51,178 nt of DNA from positions 1-51,178 of the forward strand of contig CAJTLX010000019.1 in the NCBI GenBank assembly GCA_910577165.1, read 5' to 3'. The notes beneath the pieces are model-generated. The model made no database searches. It was not told the DNA's origin and saw only the letters and a list, made by a program, of their open reading frames with translations. Positions within the stretch are counted from its first letter, which is position 1; the number at the start of each line of letters is the position of its first letter. Positions 43,579 through 50,709 of this stretch are shown one piece after another. Made by a program: the position numbers and the translations under genes. This DNA comes from an uncultured Lachnospiraceae bacterium. GTDB lineage: Bacteria > Bacillota > Clostridia > Lachnospirales > Lachnospiraceae.

Positions 43579-44400
43579 TTACTTCTTTAACTCTAGCCTG
43601 TCCTTTACATAATAATGCCGTTTCAGCCATGCCGACAGCCCGTCAAGACCCGGATAGATCATGCGCTCGTTAATATTCATCCGGTCAAGCATATCGCGTA
43701 TCTTCCAGCGCAGACTTTTATCAATCACATATTTTACTGTATGCGTGGTTTTCTCTGCCAAAAACTGCTCAATATCCTTCATCCCACTCGGAATAATCGC
43801 AAAATAGGAATACTGGTTGATAATGCGCTGGTCAATGGACGGCGGCTCCAACAATACCAGAGAATTCTCCCCCATATCCGCATCGTAGGACTCCAAATCA
43901 ACCGCCAACTCATTTAACATTTCCACGGTAAAGAGATTGGTTTTCTCCTCGCGCAAATTCTCCTGATAGCGTTTTGGCAAAAGACGGTTCATCTCGTGTA
44001 CATCAATCTTCCAGAGAATCCCGCCGTGCATCTCCATATTCGCCAACCGCTCGCCGCTCGTAGAAAAATGCAGCCCGATAAGCGGTGAGTATGTCCAGTC
44101 CTGAAGTCTTGTCGGCAGCCCATGGTGCTGTCCGATAATTAACTGCCGCCAGACGGACTCGTCAAGAAGCGGTTCCTCGCTCGCCGCATATTTCGTAAAA
44201 TTTCGTAAAATACTCTTTTCCAGTTCCCTGTGCTTTTCCTTGCAGTTTAAGTGCAGACTTGTTGTCAGATAATAAGTTTCGTTCGGCATCCCGCGATAGA
44301 GGTAGGAGGAGCGGTAACGCCCGATCGCGCTGTCGTAGGTCTGCTCATTAATCAATTCCAAAACTTCCTCAATCTTAACCAAATGTTTAGTTTGTATCAT
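43579..44400 (-). CDS. FRG-domain protein
   Basis: A 273-residue protein with an N-terminal FRG domain: LYRGMPNETYYLTTSLHLNC near residues 34-53, then LEKSILRNFTKYA and the family's best conserved block IGQHHGLPTRLQDWTYSPLIGLHFS near 91-115. The C-terminal half (about 150-273) is unassigned. FRG domains are found in toxin and phage-defence-like genes but their biochemical activity is not settled. It starts behind GGGAAGG and ends 30 bases before the BMP-family gene, so it may be co-transcribed with the sensory cluster even though it borders the accessory region. Confidence 0.8.
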   Translation of the reverse strand: MIQTKHLVKIEEVLELINEQTYDSAIGRYRSSYLYRGMPNETYYLTTSLHLNCKEKHRELEKSILRNFTKYAASEEPLLDESVWRQLIIGQHHGLPTRLQDWTYSPLIGLHFSTSGERLANMEMHGGILWKIDVHEMNRLLPKRYQENLREEKTNLFTVEMLNELAVDLESYDADMGENSLVLLEPPSIDQRIINQYSYFAIIPSGMKDIEQFLAEKTTHTVKYVIDKSLRWKIRDMLDRMNINERMIYPGLDGLSAWLKRHYYVKDRLELKK

Positions 44401-44485
44401 GTCTTACCTTCCCAATCTATTCTATAATCTATGCTCTGCTGCCAAAGTGCAGCCCTTTTCTGTCTTCACCAAAACCAGCAGAAAG

Positions 44486-44509
44486 TCCCCCACTTCTAAA
44501 GTGGTGGGA
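44486..44509. repeat. Hairpin with bulged T, possible IS200/IS605-type end
   Basis: TCCC-CCACTT pairs with AAGTGG-T-GGGA around a CTA loop, again leaving one unpaired T in the right arm as in 36512-36536. It marks the start of the gene-free stretch 44401-44819 and could be a solo end of an IS200/IS605-type element. No transposase fragment was seen beside it. Confidence 0.4.
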
Positions 44510-44677
44510 GTACGTCACAACCTTCAATTTTCTAATTATCCTCCAGTTTTCTAATTATATGACAATCAACACAAAAAAACAAGCGGGCAGTTGATTGTTT
44601 TTCTACCCACTGTTAGAAATATTAAAATATTTACTATAGCACTCTATTTTCCCAGATATTTCAACAAGTAAGCTCGG

Positions 44678-44796
44678 CGTGTTCTTTGTTGTTACTAACT
44701 ATATTTGTTTAAACTTTATGCAAATACACGCCCTTTTTTACTTCAATTACATCATTTATTCTGACTTACTGATTTTCTGTTGCCAAAATGTTGCCA
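44678..44796. repeat. Direct repeat copy 1, probable integrase 3' end/att scar
   Basis: A 119-base segment about 88 percent identical by eye, without gaps, to 45939-46057. On the minus strand it begins with a short open frame VATFWQQKISKSE followed by TAA, which looks like the C-terminus of a tyrosine integrase; two TAG codons block the frame just upstream. It contains a double TGTTGCCA, four bases apart. It probably marks the end of a past insertion. Confidence 0.6.
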
Positions 44797-44819
44797 CAGA
44801 CTACTAAAAGTTAATTTAT

Positions 44820-45776
44820 TTATTCATTCAATTCATTCATAATTTCTTTTCCAAAATCGGTCAGCTTTATCATTTCGACATCATCTTTACCTATAAAACT
44901 TTCTATTAAGTTTAATTGTTCAAATTTGTTTCTTACAATAAGAGCATCCTGCTCATTAACATAATACCCTCCCTGAAAACTACTGATAGCCTCCTTAAAC
45001 TCCAAAATCTTTTTTATACCAGTAATTCTTAATGAAACAAATTTAAACAAATCATCCAATGTAGTCTTAACAGTCTTTTTATCTATTACTGTATTAGATG
45101 TAAAGATTAATACCTTTTCGGTAAAATGTAATATTATTTCCTTTCCATAAAACGCTTCTTCAAAGTCAACACCTTTTTTACTTATTCCACCAGAAGATAT
45201 TTGCTTTCGTAAAACCTCATTTTCTGCTTGCAAAAATTCAATTTGTTTCAGCATTCTTTCCTTTTCTTCATCATTTCCCCTATGCCAACCTGGGCGTTTT
45301 ATTTCATTCTTCGCTTGCATAATTGCAATCGCTACTTTTCCCATTAGGTCAGATTGGTCTTTCCACACACTGGCTAATCTATTCCTCATTGCTTTACTTT
45401 TAAATTCAGCCAATTTGCCCTTTTTAATATCATCACTTTCCATTTTATCATCATCAACTTCTACAGAATCATCTAACACAAATACTAAGACAGGTATACC
45501 TTTATCTATTGCATAATTATATTCCATTTCCGTATAACTAATTCCAGTTGCTTCATTAACGGATCCATAACGTTTCCCTAAAATCAAAATATAATAATCA
45601 CATAAATCAATAACCTTTTTTATTACACTAAATTGTTCGTCATCCGTTGCCACAAAATTTTCCATACCAGCTGGAATACAATCTGCCATAAGCAAAATAT
45701 CCAGTACCTGTTTCCTTTCTTTTAATAAATCTGAATATGTAGAACTAATAAACACTTGATATTTCGTATTCTCCAT
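44820..45776 (-). CDS. DUF4062-domain protein
   Basis: A 318-residue protein. Residues 1-110 fit the DUF4062 domain: YQVFISSTYSDLLKERKQVLDILL, then IPAGMENFVATDDEQFSVIKKVIDLCDYYILILGKRYGSV and SYTEMEYNYAIDKGIPVLVFVLDD, a TIR-like Rossmann fold often joined to effector domains in defence and signalling proteins. A coiled coil lies near 170-195, and a C-terminal domain (about 205-318) reads like a winged-helix-type region, unassigned. Start: the ATG at 45776 follows GGAGAGG by six bases. AT-rich compared with the core genome, and placed between the two 119-base repeats, so likely acquired. Confidence 0.75.
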   Translation of the reverse strand: MENTKYQVFISSTYSDLLKERKQVLDILLMADCIPAGMENFVATDDEQFSVIKKVIDLCDYYILILGKRYGSVNEATGISYTEMEYNYAIDKGIPVLVFVLDDSVEVDDDKMESDDIKKGKLAEFKSKAMRNRLASVWKDQSDLMGKVAIAIMQAKNEIKRPGWHRGNDEEKERMLKQIEFLQAENEVLRKQISSGGISKKGVDFEEAFYGKEIILHFTEKVLIFTSNTVIDKKTVKTTLDDLFKFVSLRITGIKKILEFKEAISSFQGGYYVNEQDALIVRNKFEQLNLIESFIGKDDVEMIKLTDFGKEIMNELNE

Positions 45777-45938
45777 AATTATCCTCTCCATCGCAATTTT
45801 CCAAAATATTATAATTAATCATGGCAACATCTTAAATGTTAAATTTAACAACTACAAATAATATTTGTGTATCACACAATCCTAATGACTATCCGCTACA
45901 TAAAATAAATTATACACTCTCATACTATTCGAACTTGA

Positions 45939-46057
45939 CGTGTTCTTTGTTGTTCTTAACTATATTTATTTAAGCTTTATGTGAGTTCATGCCGTTTTTT
46001 ACTTCAATTACATCAATTAGTCTGGCTTACTGATTTTCTGTTGCCAATATGTTGCCA
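45939..46057. repeat. Direct repeat copy 2, probable integrase 3' end/att scar
   Basis: Gap-free partner of 44678-44796. On the minus strand the open frame reads MATYWQQKISKPD then TAA at the same point as copy 1, so the coding end was preserved while third positions changed. The gap 45777-46109 otherwise holds AT-rich DNA and a perfect 12-base palindrome GTTAAATTTAAC (45838-45849), a possible operator of the DUF4062 gene. Confidence 0.6.
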
Positions 46058-46109
46058 TTAATTGATACAAAAACACACAAATATTTAACGTGTTAAATAA
46101 TATTTTATT

Positions 46110-46319
46110 TCATTTTTTTATTGTCAATTTATGGGTACCATCTTTTAAAATTTCTTCTTTTGTATAAAATCCATTATCATCAAGCTTCTTTTGATATGGT
46201 CTACCCAACTTATCTCGCCCTTGTTCAAAAATACCTTTACGCTCAACATTTAATAAATTTGAAAGCGATAATCCATTATCCATTGTTTTTGAAACTACCT
46301 CATTTTTTCTTTTCCCCAT
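46110..46319 (-). CDS. Small hypothetical protein of the accessory region
   Basis: A 69-residue basic protein I do not recognise, with no cysteine or membrane segment. It reads MGKRKNEVVSKTMDNGLSLS followed by a hydrophilic tail (EEILKDGTHKLTIKK). Support: the ATG at 46319 follows GGAGG by eight bases. It lies 92 bases after the zinc-ribbon gene in the same direction. Upstream extension to 46376 is open but lacks a ribosome site. Confidence 0.5.
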   Translation of the reverse strand: MGKRKNEVVSKTMDNGLSLSNLLNVERKGIFEQGRDKLGRPYQKKLDDNGFYTKEEILKDGTHKLTIKK

Positions 46320-46411
46320 TGTAGATACCTCCATTAAGATATTTTTCAATTTGAAATATAAGTGTTTCCTTGACAAATCAACTCTCCGATTTTTACAACC
46401 TCTTACCTTTT

Positions 46412-46627
46412 CTATTTTTTAGGCATTTTATATATAGCACCACAGTTATTGCATTTATTATTAAAAACCGTTAGCTTTCCACAATTAGCACATTTTTTCC
46501 CTCGTCCTCCTTTTCCTGAATTGGGTGGAATAATCATCTCGAAACCACATTTACTACATTTACGGTTATCACCTGTTGTTTTAAAAAAAGCCAATTCATT
46601 ACAATTGGGACATAATTTACCAGCCAT
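46412..46627 (-). CDS. Small zinc-ribbon protein
   Basis: A 71-residue protein with four CxxC pairs: LCPNCNEL, KCSKCGF, KCANCGK and KCNNCGA, i.e. two zinc-ribbon units joined by a Gly/Lys linker, ending IYKMPKK. Such mini zinc ribbons bind nucleic acids or partner proteins; no function can be assigned. The ATG at 46627 follows GGGAGG by ten bases; a frame start nine codons upstream (46654) would put the ribosome site inside the gene. A 36-base perfect palindrome lies 25 bases upstream. Confidence 0.65.
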   Translation of the reverse strand: MAGKLCPNCNELAFFKTTGDNRKCSKCGFEMIIPPNSGKGGRGKKCANCGKLTVFNNKCNNCGAIYKMPKK

Positions 46628-46652
46628 AATCAAAACTTCCTCCCTTTTATGC

Positions 46653-46688
46653 AATCATATAATTATATATTTATATAATTATATGATT
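46653..46688. repeat. 36-base perfect AT-only-type palindrome
   Basis: AATCATATAATTATAT, four bases (ATTT), then its exact complement ATATAATTATATGATT. It contains TATAAT-like boxes and sits directly before the zinc-ribbon gene, after the XRE gene. It could be a strong operator/promoter or a cruciform; with no G/C in the inner stem it is unlikely to be a terminator. Confidence 0.75.
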
Positions 46689-46750
46689 ATATGTTTTAAA
46701 TGTCAATATGATTTTTCAAAAAACGTCTACTGCGTAACATATACTATTCA

Positions 46751-46999
46751 TTAGCTGTCCAACAAATCTTGATAACTCACGCCCAACACCTTTGCAATAA
46801 CCTTCAACTCAATATCCGTCACGAATCTTTTTCCGCTTTCAATTCTCTGCACAGCATTTTTATCCAAGTCCAGCCCTTCCACTTGCAGCATATCCGCCAG
46901 CTTTCTCTGTGAAGTCTTCTCTGGAAGCCGTTCCCGGATTTCCTTTACTTTCTGCCCGCATATATTATTTTCACCATCAGCCGTCTTATTCTTATACAT
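46751..46999 (-). CDS. XRE-family helix-turn-helix regulator
   Basis: An 82-residue repressor-like protein. The helix-turn-helix runs about 28-65: TSQRKLADMLQVEGLDLDKNAVQRIESGKRFVTDIELKVIAKVLGVS, a typical Cro/C1 pattern. Start: the ATG at 46999 follows GGGAGAGG by four bases; an ATG at 47020 lacks a ribosome site. It is divergent from the DUF6809-like gene, and both promoter sides carry matching inverted repeats (47015-47033, 47066-47086), so it probably controls itself and the neighbour. Confidence 0.82.
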   Translation of the reverse strand: MYKNKTADGENNICGQKVKEIRERLPEKTSQRKLADMLQVEGLDLDKNAVQRIESGKRFVTDIELKVIAKVLGVSYQDLLDS

Positions 47000-47014
47000 A
47001 AATCCTCTCCCGTT

Positions 47015-47033
47015 TGACATTTAGTGATTGTCA
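47015..47033. promoter_or_regulatory. Operator O1 of the XRE regulator
   Basis: TGACA-TTTAGTGAT-TGTCA, an inverted repeat just upstream of the XRE start and downstream of its putative -10 (TATAAT on the minus strand at 47042-47047). Shares TGACATTTA with O2. Confidence 0.55.
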
Positions 47034-47065
47034 TTTTCTCTATTATATGCTAAACTATAAAAGAA

Positions 47066-47093
47066 TTGACATTTACTAGATGTCAAATATTAT
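47066..47093 (+). promoter_or_regulatory. Promoter of the DUF6809-like gene with overlapping operator O2
   Basis: -35 TTGACA (47066-47071), 16 bases, -10 TATTAT (47088-47093). Overlapping it is the perfect inverted repeat TTGACAT-TTACTAG-ATGTCAA (47066-47086). Binding there would block the promoter, the expected design of an XRE-controlled gene. Confidence 0.65.
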
Positions 47094-47116
47094 ATTTTAG
47101 TAAAAGGAGCGCATTT

Positions 47117-47428
47117 ATGAAAAGCATATTGACAGAACTGTACGAGGGCAACATTTTCCCGGCAGAGCAATATTCTCCCAGAAGTGAAGAATACCGCCAA
47201 ATCCATCAAAGTCACTATAAGCACTATGACAATTTCATTGAAACTTTAGGCAAGTTAGAGCCGCCGCTTGATAAACAATTTATTAAAATCATGGACGAAC
47301 AACTTGACGTAATCCCTTATGAATTTTCAGAAATGTTCATTGACGGTTTTCGCTTAGGCGCAAGAATCATGATTGATATTTTCCAAGGCGATTTAGGTAT
47401 CAGAGAGAATGAATCTTCTGCTAAATAG
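47117..47428 (+). CDS. DUF6809-like protein of the mobile element
   Basis: A 103-residue cytoplasmic helical protein (KSILTELYEGNIFPAEQYSP, then FIETLGKLEPPLDKQFIKIMDEQ, then FIDGFRLGARIMIDIFQ). I relate it to the DUF6809 proteins seen in clostridial mobile elements, from memory. Function unknown. Start: the ATG at 47117 follows AAAGGAG by seven bases; a frame start 17 codons upstream lies inside the promoter. Divergent from the XRE gene and converging with the relaxase gene. Confidence 0.7.
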   Translation: MKSILTELYEGNIFPAEQYSPRSEEYRQIHQSHYKHYDNFIETLGKLEPPLDKQFIKIMDEQLDVIPYEFSEMFIDGFRLGARIMIDIFQGDLGIRENESSAK

Positions 47429-47437
47429 CAAAGCCCC

Positions 47438-47489
47438 GCCAGCCTGTCAAGGGTAAATAAACGGCTGTCGCTGCCCTTGACAGACTGGC
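47438..47489. terminator. Long bidirectional hairpin between DUF6809-like gene and mob
   Basis: GCCAGCCTGTCAAGGG (47438-47453) pairs with CCCTTGACAGACTGGC (47474-47489), 16 bases with one mismatch. The outer flanks (AAGCC/GGCTT) extend it. It separates two converging genes. No T-run follows immediately, so termination could rest on stem strength alone, or it may have a role in transfer. Confidence 0.5.
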
Positions 47490-47513
47490 AAGGCTTCGCT
47501 GTATGACACCCAA

Positions 47514-47533
47514 GAGGGCTTTAAGCAGCCCTC
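47514..47533 (-). terminator. Hairpin just after the relaxase gene
   Basis: GAGGGCT (47514-47520) pairs with AGCCCTC (47527-47533), 7 perfect bases with a 6-base loop, six bases downstream of the mob stop on the minus strand, followed by TTGGG. Weak terminator candidate. Confidence 0.45.
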
Positions 47534-47539
47534 CGGCTA

Positions 47540-48853
47540 TCACCGGGCTTCTCGATTCTGTTTCCTTCTTTCTGCCCGCTTTTGCTCCTTCAATACCTGC
47601 TCTCTTTGTTTCTCCATCTGAACAATGCCAGACACTTTCTCCTTTCCAAGCACCGCCTTTACACATTCATAATCCCGGACGATTTCTTTTAATTCCTGAT
47701 TCTCTGTATAGATTTCATGGAAACGGTCAGATAGATTATTTGCCTTTTCCACAGTCCGATTATAAGACAGTTGCAGCTTATCAAACTTTCTGGAAACGTC
47801 CAGATAGGACGCATAAACAGAACGTAATACCTTTACAATCTTCTCCATAAGCGGCTTTGCTTTCTTCTCCCGGTATGACTTTCTGCTTTCTATGCTCCCG
47901 GCTTCTGGAAGTACCTGTTCTGGATTATCTGAAAACTTTGCCGCCATATGTTCCATATCCTTCACCATTGGGGCGAGTTCCTGCATACGCTTCTGGTATT
48001 TGTCCGCCTGTTTCCTTGCGCTTTCTGCTTCCTTTTTTGATTTCTCCATGCCATTTTGCATGGAACGGATTTCATCATCTAATTCACTTAACTGCCCTTT
48101 TAGATTTTCGTTGATTTCTTCATAGGATTGATTTTCTGATTGTAATTCCGTTTTCTTCTTTTCCAGTTCTTCAACTTCCTTTGACCGTTCCTGTTTTTTA
48201 AAGTCCAATACAGACAAATGTTTTTCGTGTGTTCCCTTTTTCTCCCATTCGATTCCATGATTTAACATAAGTTCGGAAAGCTGTTTCTTCTCATGAGCAT
48301 ACCATTGATTCCGCTCCGTTTCACTTCTTGTACCTCCCTTAAATCCAAGTGCCTCCAGTGCTTTTTTCAGTGATACCCTCGTTTCAAGCCCCCGCTTGCT
48401 TCCAGTGACATAAGGAATGAAATCTATATGTAGATGTGGCGTTGCTTCGTCCATATGTAAATAGGCACTGAACACTTTAAGTGTTGGGTTACGTTTCTGG
48501 AATCCTTTCATATACTCGTCCAATATCTTTCCAGCAAGCTGTCCGTCCTCTGTTTTTGCCCCCATATTATCTTTATCGCCTATCTGCACAACAATCTCAT
48601 AAAACGGCTTTTCCTGTTTGCCGGATAATATTTTTTCATAGTAATCATCAATCCGGCGGTCATTCCGGGTTTGCTTTTCATTGTACCGGGCAAGGGCTTC
48701 ATCAAATAATTCGTGATATACGTACTTGATATTCTCATTGAAATATTCTATATTTAAGTGGCTGCGTTCCGGGTCAATATTAGTTGCATGAAATTTTCTA
48801 CTGTTATGGTTGACCGAGCCTTTCCCTGTAGTAAAGCTAATTGTTCGTTTCAA
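47540..48853 (-). CDS. MobV/Pre-type relaxase (plasmid recombination/mobilization protein)
   Basis: A 437-residue relaxase. It nicks one DNA strand at the transfer origin and pilots it into the recipient. The N-terminal domain (about 1-200) ends in the metal-binding motif HMDEATPHLHIDFIPY, the HUH signature of Pre/MobV enzymes; upstream segments NHNSRKFHATNIDPERSHLN and PFYEIVVQIGD are typical too. From about 205 to the end it is almost entirely coiled coil (KKKTELQSENQSYEEINENL). Start codon TTG at 48853 with AAAGGA eight bases upstream. The hairpin array upstream (48871-49093) is the best place for its nick site. Confidence 0.9.
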   Translation of the reverse strand: MKRTISFTTGKGSVNHNSRKFHATNIDPERSHLNIEYFNENIKYVYHELFDEALARYNEKQTRNDRRIDDYYEKILSGKQEKPFYEIVVQIGDKDNMGAKTEDGQLAGKILDEYMKGFQKRNPTLKVFSAYLHMDEATPHLHIDFIPYVTGSKRGLETRVSLKKALEALGFKGGTRSETERNQWYAHEKKQLSELMLNHGIEWEKKGTHEKHLSVLDFKKQERSKEVEELEKKKTELQSENQSYEEINENLKGQLSELDDEIRSMQNGMEKSKKEAESARKQADKYQKRMQELAPMVKDMEHMAAKFSDNPEQVLPEAGSIESRKSYREKKAKPLMEKIVKVLRSVYASYLDVSRKFDKLQLSYNRTVEKANNLSDRFHEIYTENQELKEIVRDYECVKAVLGKEKVSGIVQMEKQREQVLKEQKRAERRKQNREAR

Positions 48854-48870
48854 TCACTCTGTCCTTTCTC

Positions 48871-49093
48871 CCCTTTAAGGGTAATCAGTGCCGGATACGG
48901 CACAAAATAGAAGAACCTTCCCGAACATTAGAAGTCCGGGAAGTATCGGGGCGAAGCCCCTCCTTTGTTACTTTCTGCGAAAGTAACGCAAAAGCACTTT
49001 TGTCAGCTACGCCAACAAAAATGCAACCTGCAAGCAGGTTTTGCGCCCTGCCGGGGGCAAGCTATCCTTCGGATAGCATACCGTCCTACGGAC
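48871..49093. other. Dense array of about nine hairpins upstream of mob; probable oriT/regulatory region
   Basis: The gap 48854-49237 has no gene but contains consecutive inverted repeats: 48871-48881, 48888-48903 (GTGCCG/CGGCAC), 48917-48943 (CTTCCCG/CGGGAAG), 48948-48960 (GGGGC/GCCCC), 48967-48987 (GTTACTTTC/GAAAGTAAC, 9 perfect bases), 49025-49040 (AACCTGC/GCAGGTT), 49041-49060, 49061-49077 (GCTATCC/GGATAGC), 49083-49093 (GTCC/GGAC). Loops are mostly 2-4 bases. A tenth at 49193-49216 has a near-perfect GC-rich stem. Relaxase recognition stems and single-strand origins are often found at this place; which hairpin is the oriT cannot be told. Confidence 0.55.
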
Positions 49094-49237
49094 TGGCGGC
49101 TGTTCCAGCCTTTCCACTGCCGCTGTCAGTACCCCATTGTCCGGCGCTTCATTCCGTGTGGCAATCCTTCATTTTTCCTTGTCGGCTAATAGACAGGGGG
49201 CGTGTCACGCCCCTGTTAATTATCGCCGAAGGAAAAA

Positions 49238-49471
49238 CTACCAGCGGAAGCTGTCCGGCACTCCCCGCTTATCCAGATATTCTTTTCTGGCTTTTTCTCT
49301 TTCTTCTTCCGTTGGTGCTGTCTTATATTTTGCGTACAGTTCATGGCGCACCATAGAATCCAGTTTCTTTTCCAGCCCTCGCCGGATTTCATCAGCACAA
49401 GAACCATCTTCCACCAGATGATACCGGAGCAACGCCATAAACAAATCATAAGGTATCTGCACATTTTTCAT
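49238..49471 (-). CDS. Small hypothetical protein of the mobile element
   Basis: A 77-residue charged, probably helical protein: VQIPYDLFMALLRYHLVEDG, then DEIRRGLEKKLDSMVRHELYAKYKTAPTEEEREKARKEYLDKRG. No domain recognised. Support: AAAGGGATAT ribosome site, and its position between the repA-type gene and mob, where similar short proteins are usual in such elements. A role in replication or transfer control is inferred from context only. Confidence 0.65.
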   Translation of the reverse strand: MKNVQIPYDLFMALLRYHLVEDGSCADEIRRGLEKKLDSMVRHELYAKYKTAPTEEEREKARKEYLDKRGVPDSFRW

Positions 49472-49486
49472 TTTATATCCCTTTCT

Positions 49487-49559
49487 GCGTCGGTTTGCGT
49501 CGATAGCGACGGTATTTTCTATACCGCCCCGCTATCTGAAATACCGTCGCAACCGACGC
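49487..49559. repeat. Nested inverted repeats next to the repA-type gene, possible origin
   Basis: GCGTCGGTT (49487-49495) pairs with AACCGACGC (49551-49559), and inside it GCGACGGTATTT (49506-49517) pairs with AAATACCGTCGC (49539-49550), 12 perfect bases. An alternative inner hairpin, GGTAT-TTTCT-ATACC (49511-49525), competes with the second stem. TGCGTCG recurs as a short direct repeat. The region lies between the RepA-like gene and the 77-residue gene and may be a replication origin or an RNA control element. Confidence 0.55.
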
Positions 49560-49572
49560 ATATCGTCGCTTT

Positions 49573-50709
49573 TTATTCGTTCCGTTCCAGCCGCTTTAAA
49601 ATGATTCTTCTCTCATGCCCCCGTTTATTGTCATAGAAAATACCATAGTCATTTAATAGCTGGCTGTTTACCACATTTAATTTTCTGGAAAGCACATTTG
49701 CCGATAACTGCATATCCGGCAACTGTTTCAGAAGTTCTGTTGCCGTTCCTTCCCACTCTGGTCTGCCTTCCGCCAGAAATTCGTTAATGGCTTCCAGAAG
49801 TGGGTTCGGCGGCTGTTTCCAAAGTTCCGTTTCTGCCTTTTTAAATTTCCAGATACAACGCTCCCGGTCAAACTCGATTGTCAGTTCCTGGTCTGGCTGG
49901 TCACGCCCCACAATATCCAGAACCGCCGTGTTGTCCGTCCGTTTTTTCTTCTGCATAATAAACGCCCCATCAGCCGCCCCAAGCAATCCGTTTGTGCCGG
50001 AAATCATATCAAAGCTGTCACCGGATTCCATCTTGCGGGTATGGTGTACCACTAACAGGCAGATACCATACTTGTCACTAAACGCTTTCAGCTTTGTTAC
50101 AATCTCATAATCATTCGAGTAGCTGAACGTTTCCCCGCCGACTTCCCTCACCTTTTGCAGCGTGTCAATGATAATCAGCCTTGCATCTGTATGCTGTTTC
50201 ACAAACTCCTCTAATTCACCGTCCAAGCCTTCCTTCAGCGTCTTTGCCTGTGTCGCAAAATAGAGATTGTCTGCGCTCTCTATACCAAACATTTGTGAAA
50301 GCCGCCGCTGAAGCCTTGCGTAATCATCTTCCAAAGCCAGATACAAGACCGTTCCTTTACGGACGGGATAATCCCACAGAGGAATCCCCATTGCTATATG
50401 ATAGGCAAGCTGCCCCATAAAAAAGGATTTTCCCACCTTCGGCGCACCTACGAAAAGATATGTGCCGCCATACAGAAAACCATCAACAACCGGCATCCTC
50501 GGCGGGTAAAGCGTATCATACAATTCTGTCATGGAAACCGTCTGCAAACTGCACCCGGATTTCTCCGGGCTTTTGCAGTTATTTGTGGCTTGCAGATTGA
50601 TTTGTGCTGTTTCATTTGCTATAATTTCAGTGTCGTTTTTAAGATTCGGCTGTTTCCCATCTGCGCCAACAGATGATACGGAAGCAGTCGTTTTTCTTTT
50701 TCCTGTCAT
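49573..50709 (-). CDS. RepA-like AAA-family ATPase of the mobile element
   Basis: A 378-residue P-loop ATPase of the RepA/RSF1010-type helicase group (AAA_25-like). Residues 1-60 are a Thr/Asn-rich lead. Walker A GAPKVGKSF is near 88-96, the LYLALEDDYARLQRRLSQM block follows, Walker B LIIIDTLQKVREVGG near 176-190, VVHHTRKMESGDSFDMISGTNGLLGAADG near 224-252, and a C-terminal domain that reads like a winged helix (about 300-378). It would unwind the element's DNA for replication or transfer. Its ATG overlaps the stop of the MobC-like gene (ATGA), so they are coupled. Confidence 0.82.
   Translation of the reverse strand: MTGKRKTTASVSSVGADGKQPNLKNDTEIIANETAQINLQATNNCKSPEKSGCSLQTVSMTELYDTLYPPRMPVVDGFLYGGTYLFVGAPKVGKSFFMGQLAYHIAMGIPLWDYPVRKGTVLYLALEDDYARLQRRLSQMFGIESADNLYFATQAKTLKEGLDGELEEFVKQHTDARLIIIDTLQKVREVGGETFSYSNDYEIVTKLKAFSDKYGICLLVVHHTRKMESGDSFDMISGTNGLLGAADGAFIMQKKKRTDNTAVLDIVGRDQPDQELTIEFDRERCIWKFKKAETELWKQPPNPLLEAINEFLAEGRPEWEGTATELLKQLPDMQLSANVLSRKLNVVNSQLLNDYGIFYDNKRGHERRIILKRLERNE

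Noticed and set aside
44401..44819. CRISPR-like array in the repeat-rich accessory region
   Set aside because: There are only two distant 119-base repeats and single hairpins, with no regularly spaced short repeats.
47421..47666. An 81-codon minus-strand frame overlapping the end of the relaxase gene
   Set aside because: It overlaps the coding part of mob in another frame, starts without a good ribosome site and runs through the terminator-like hairpins.
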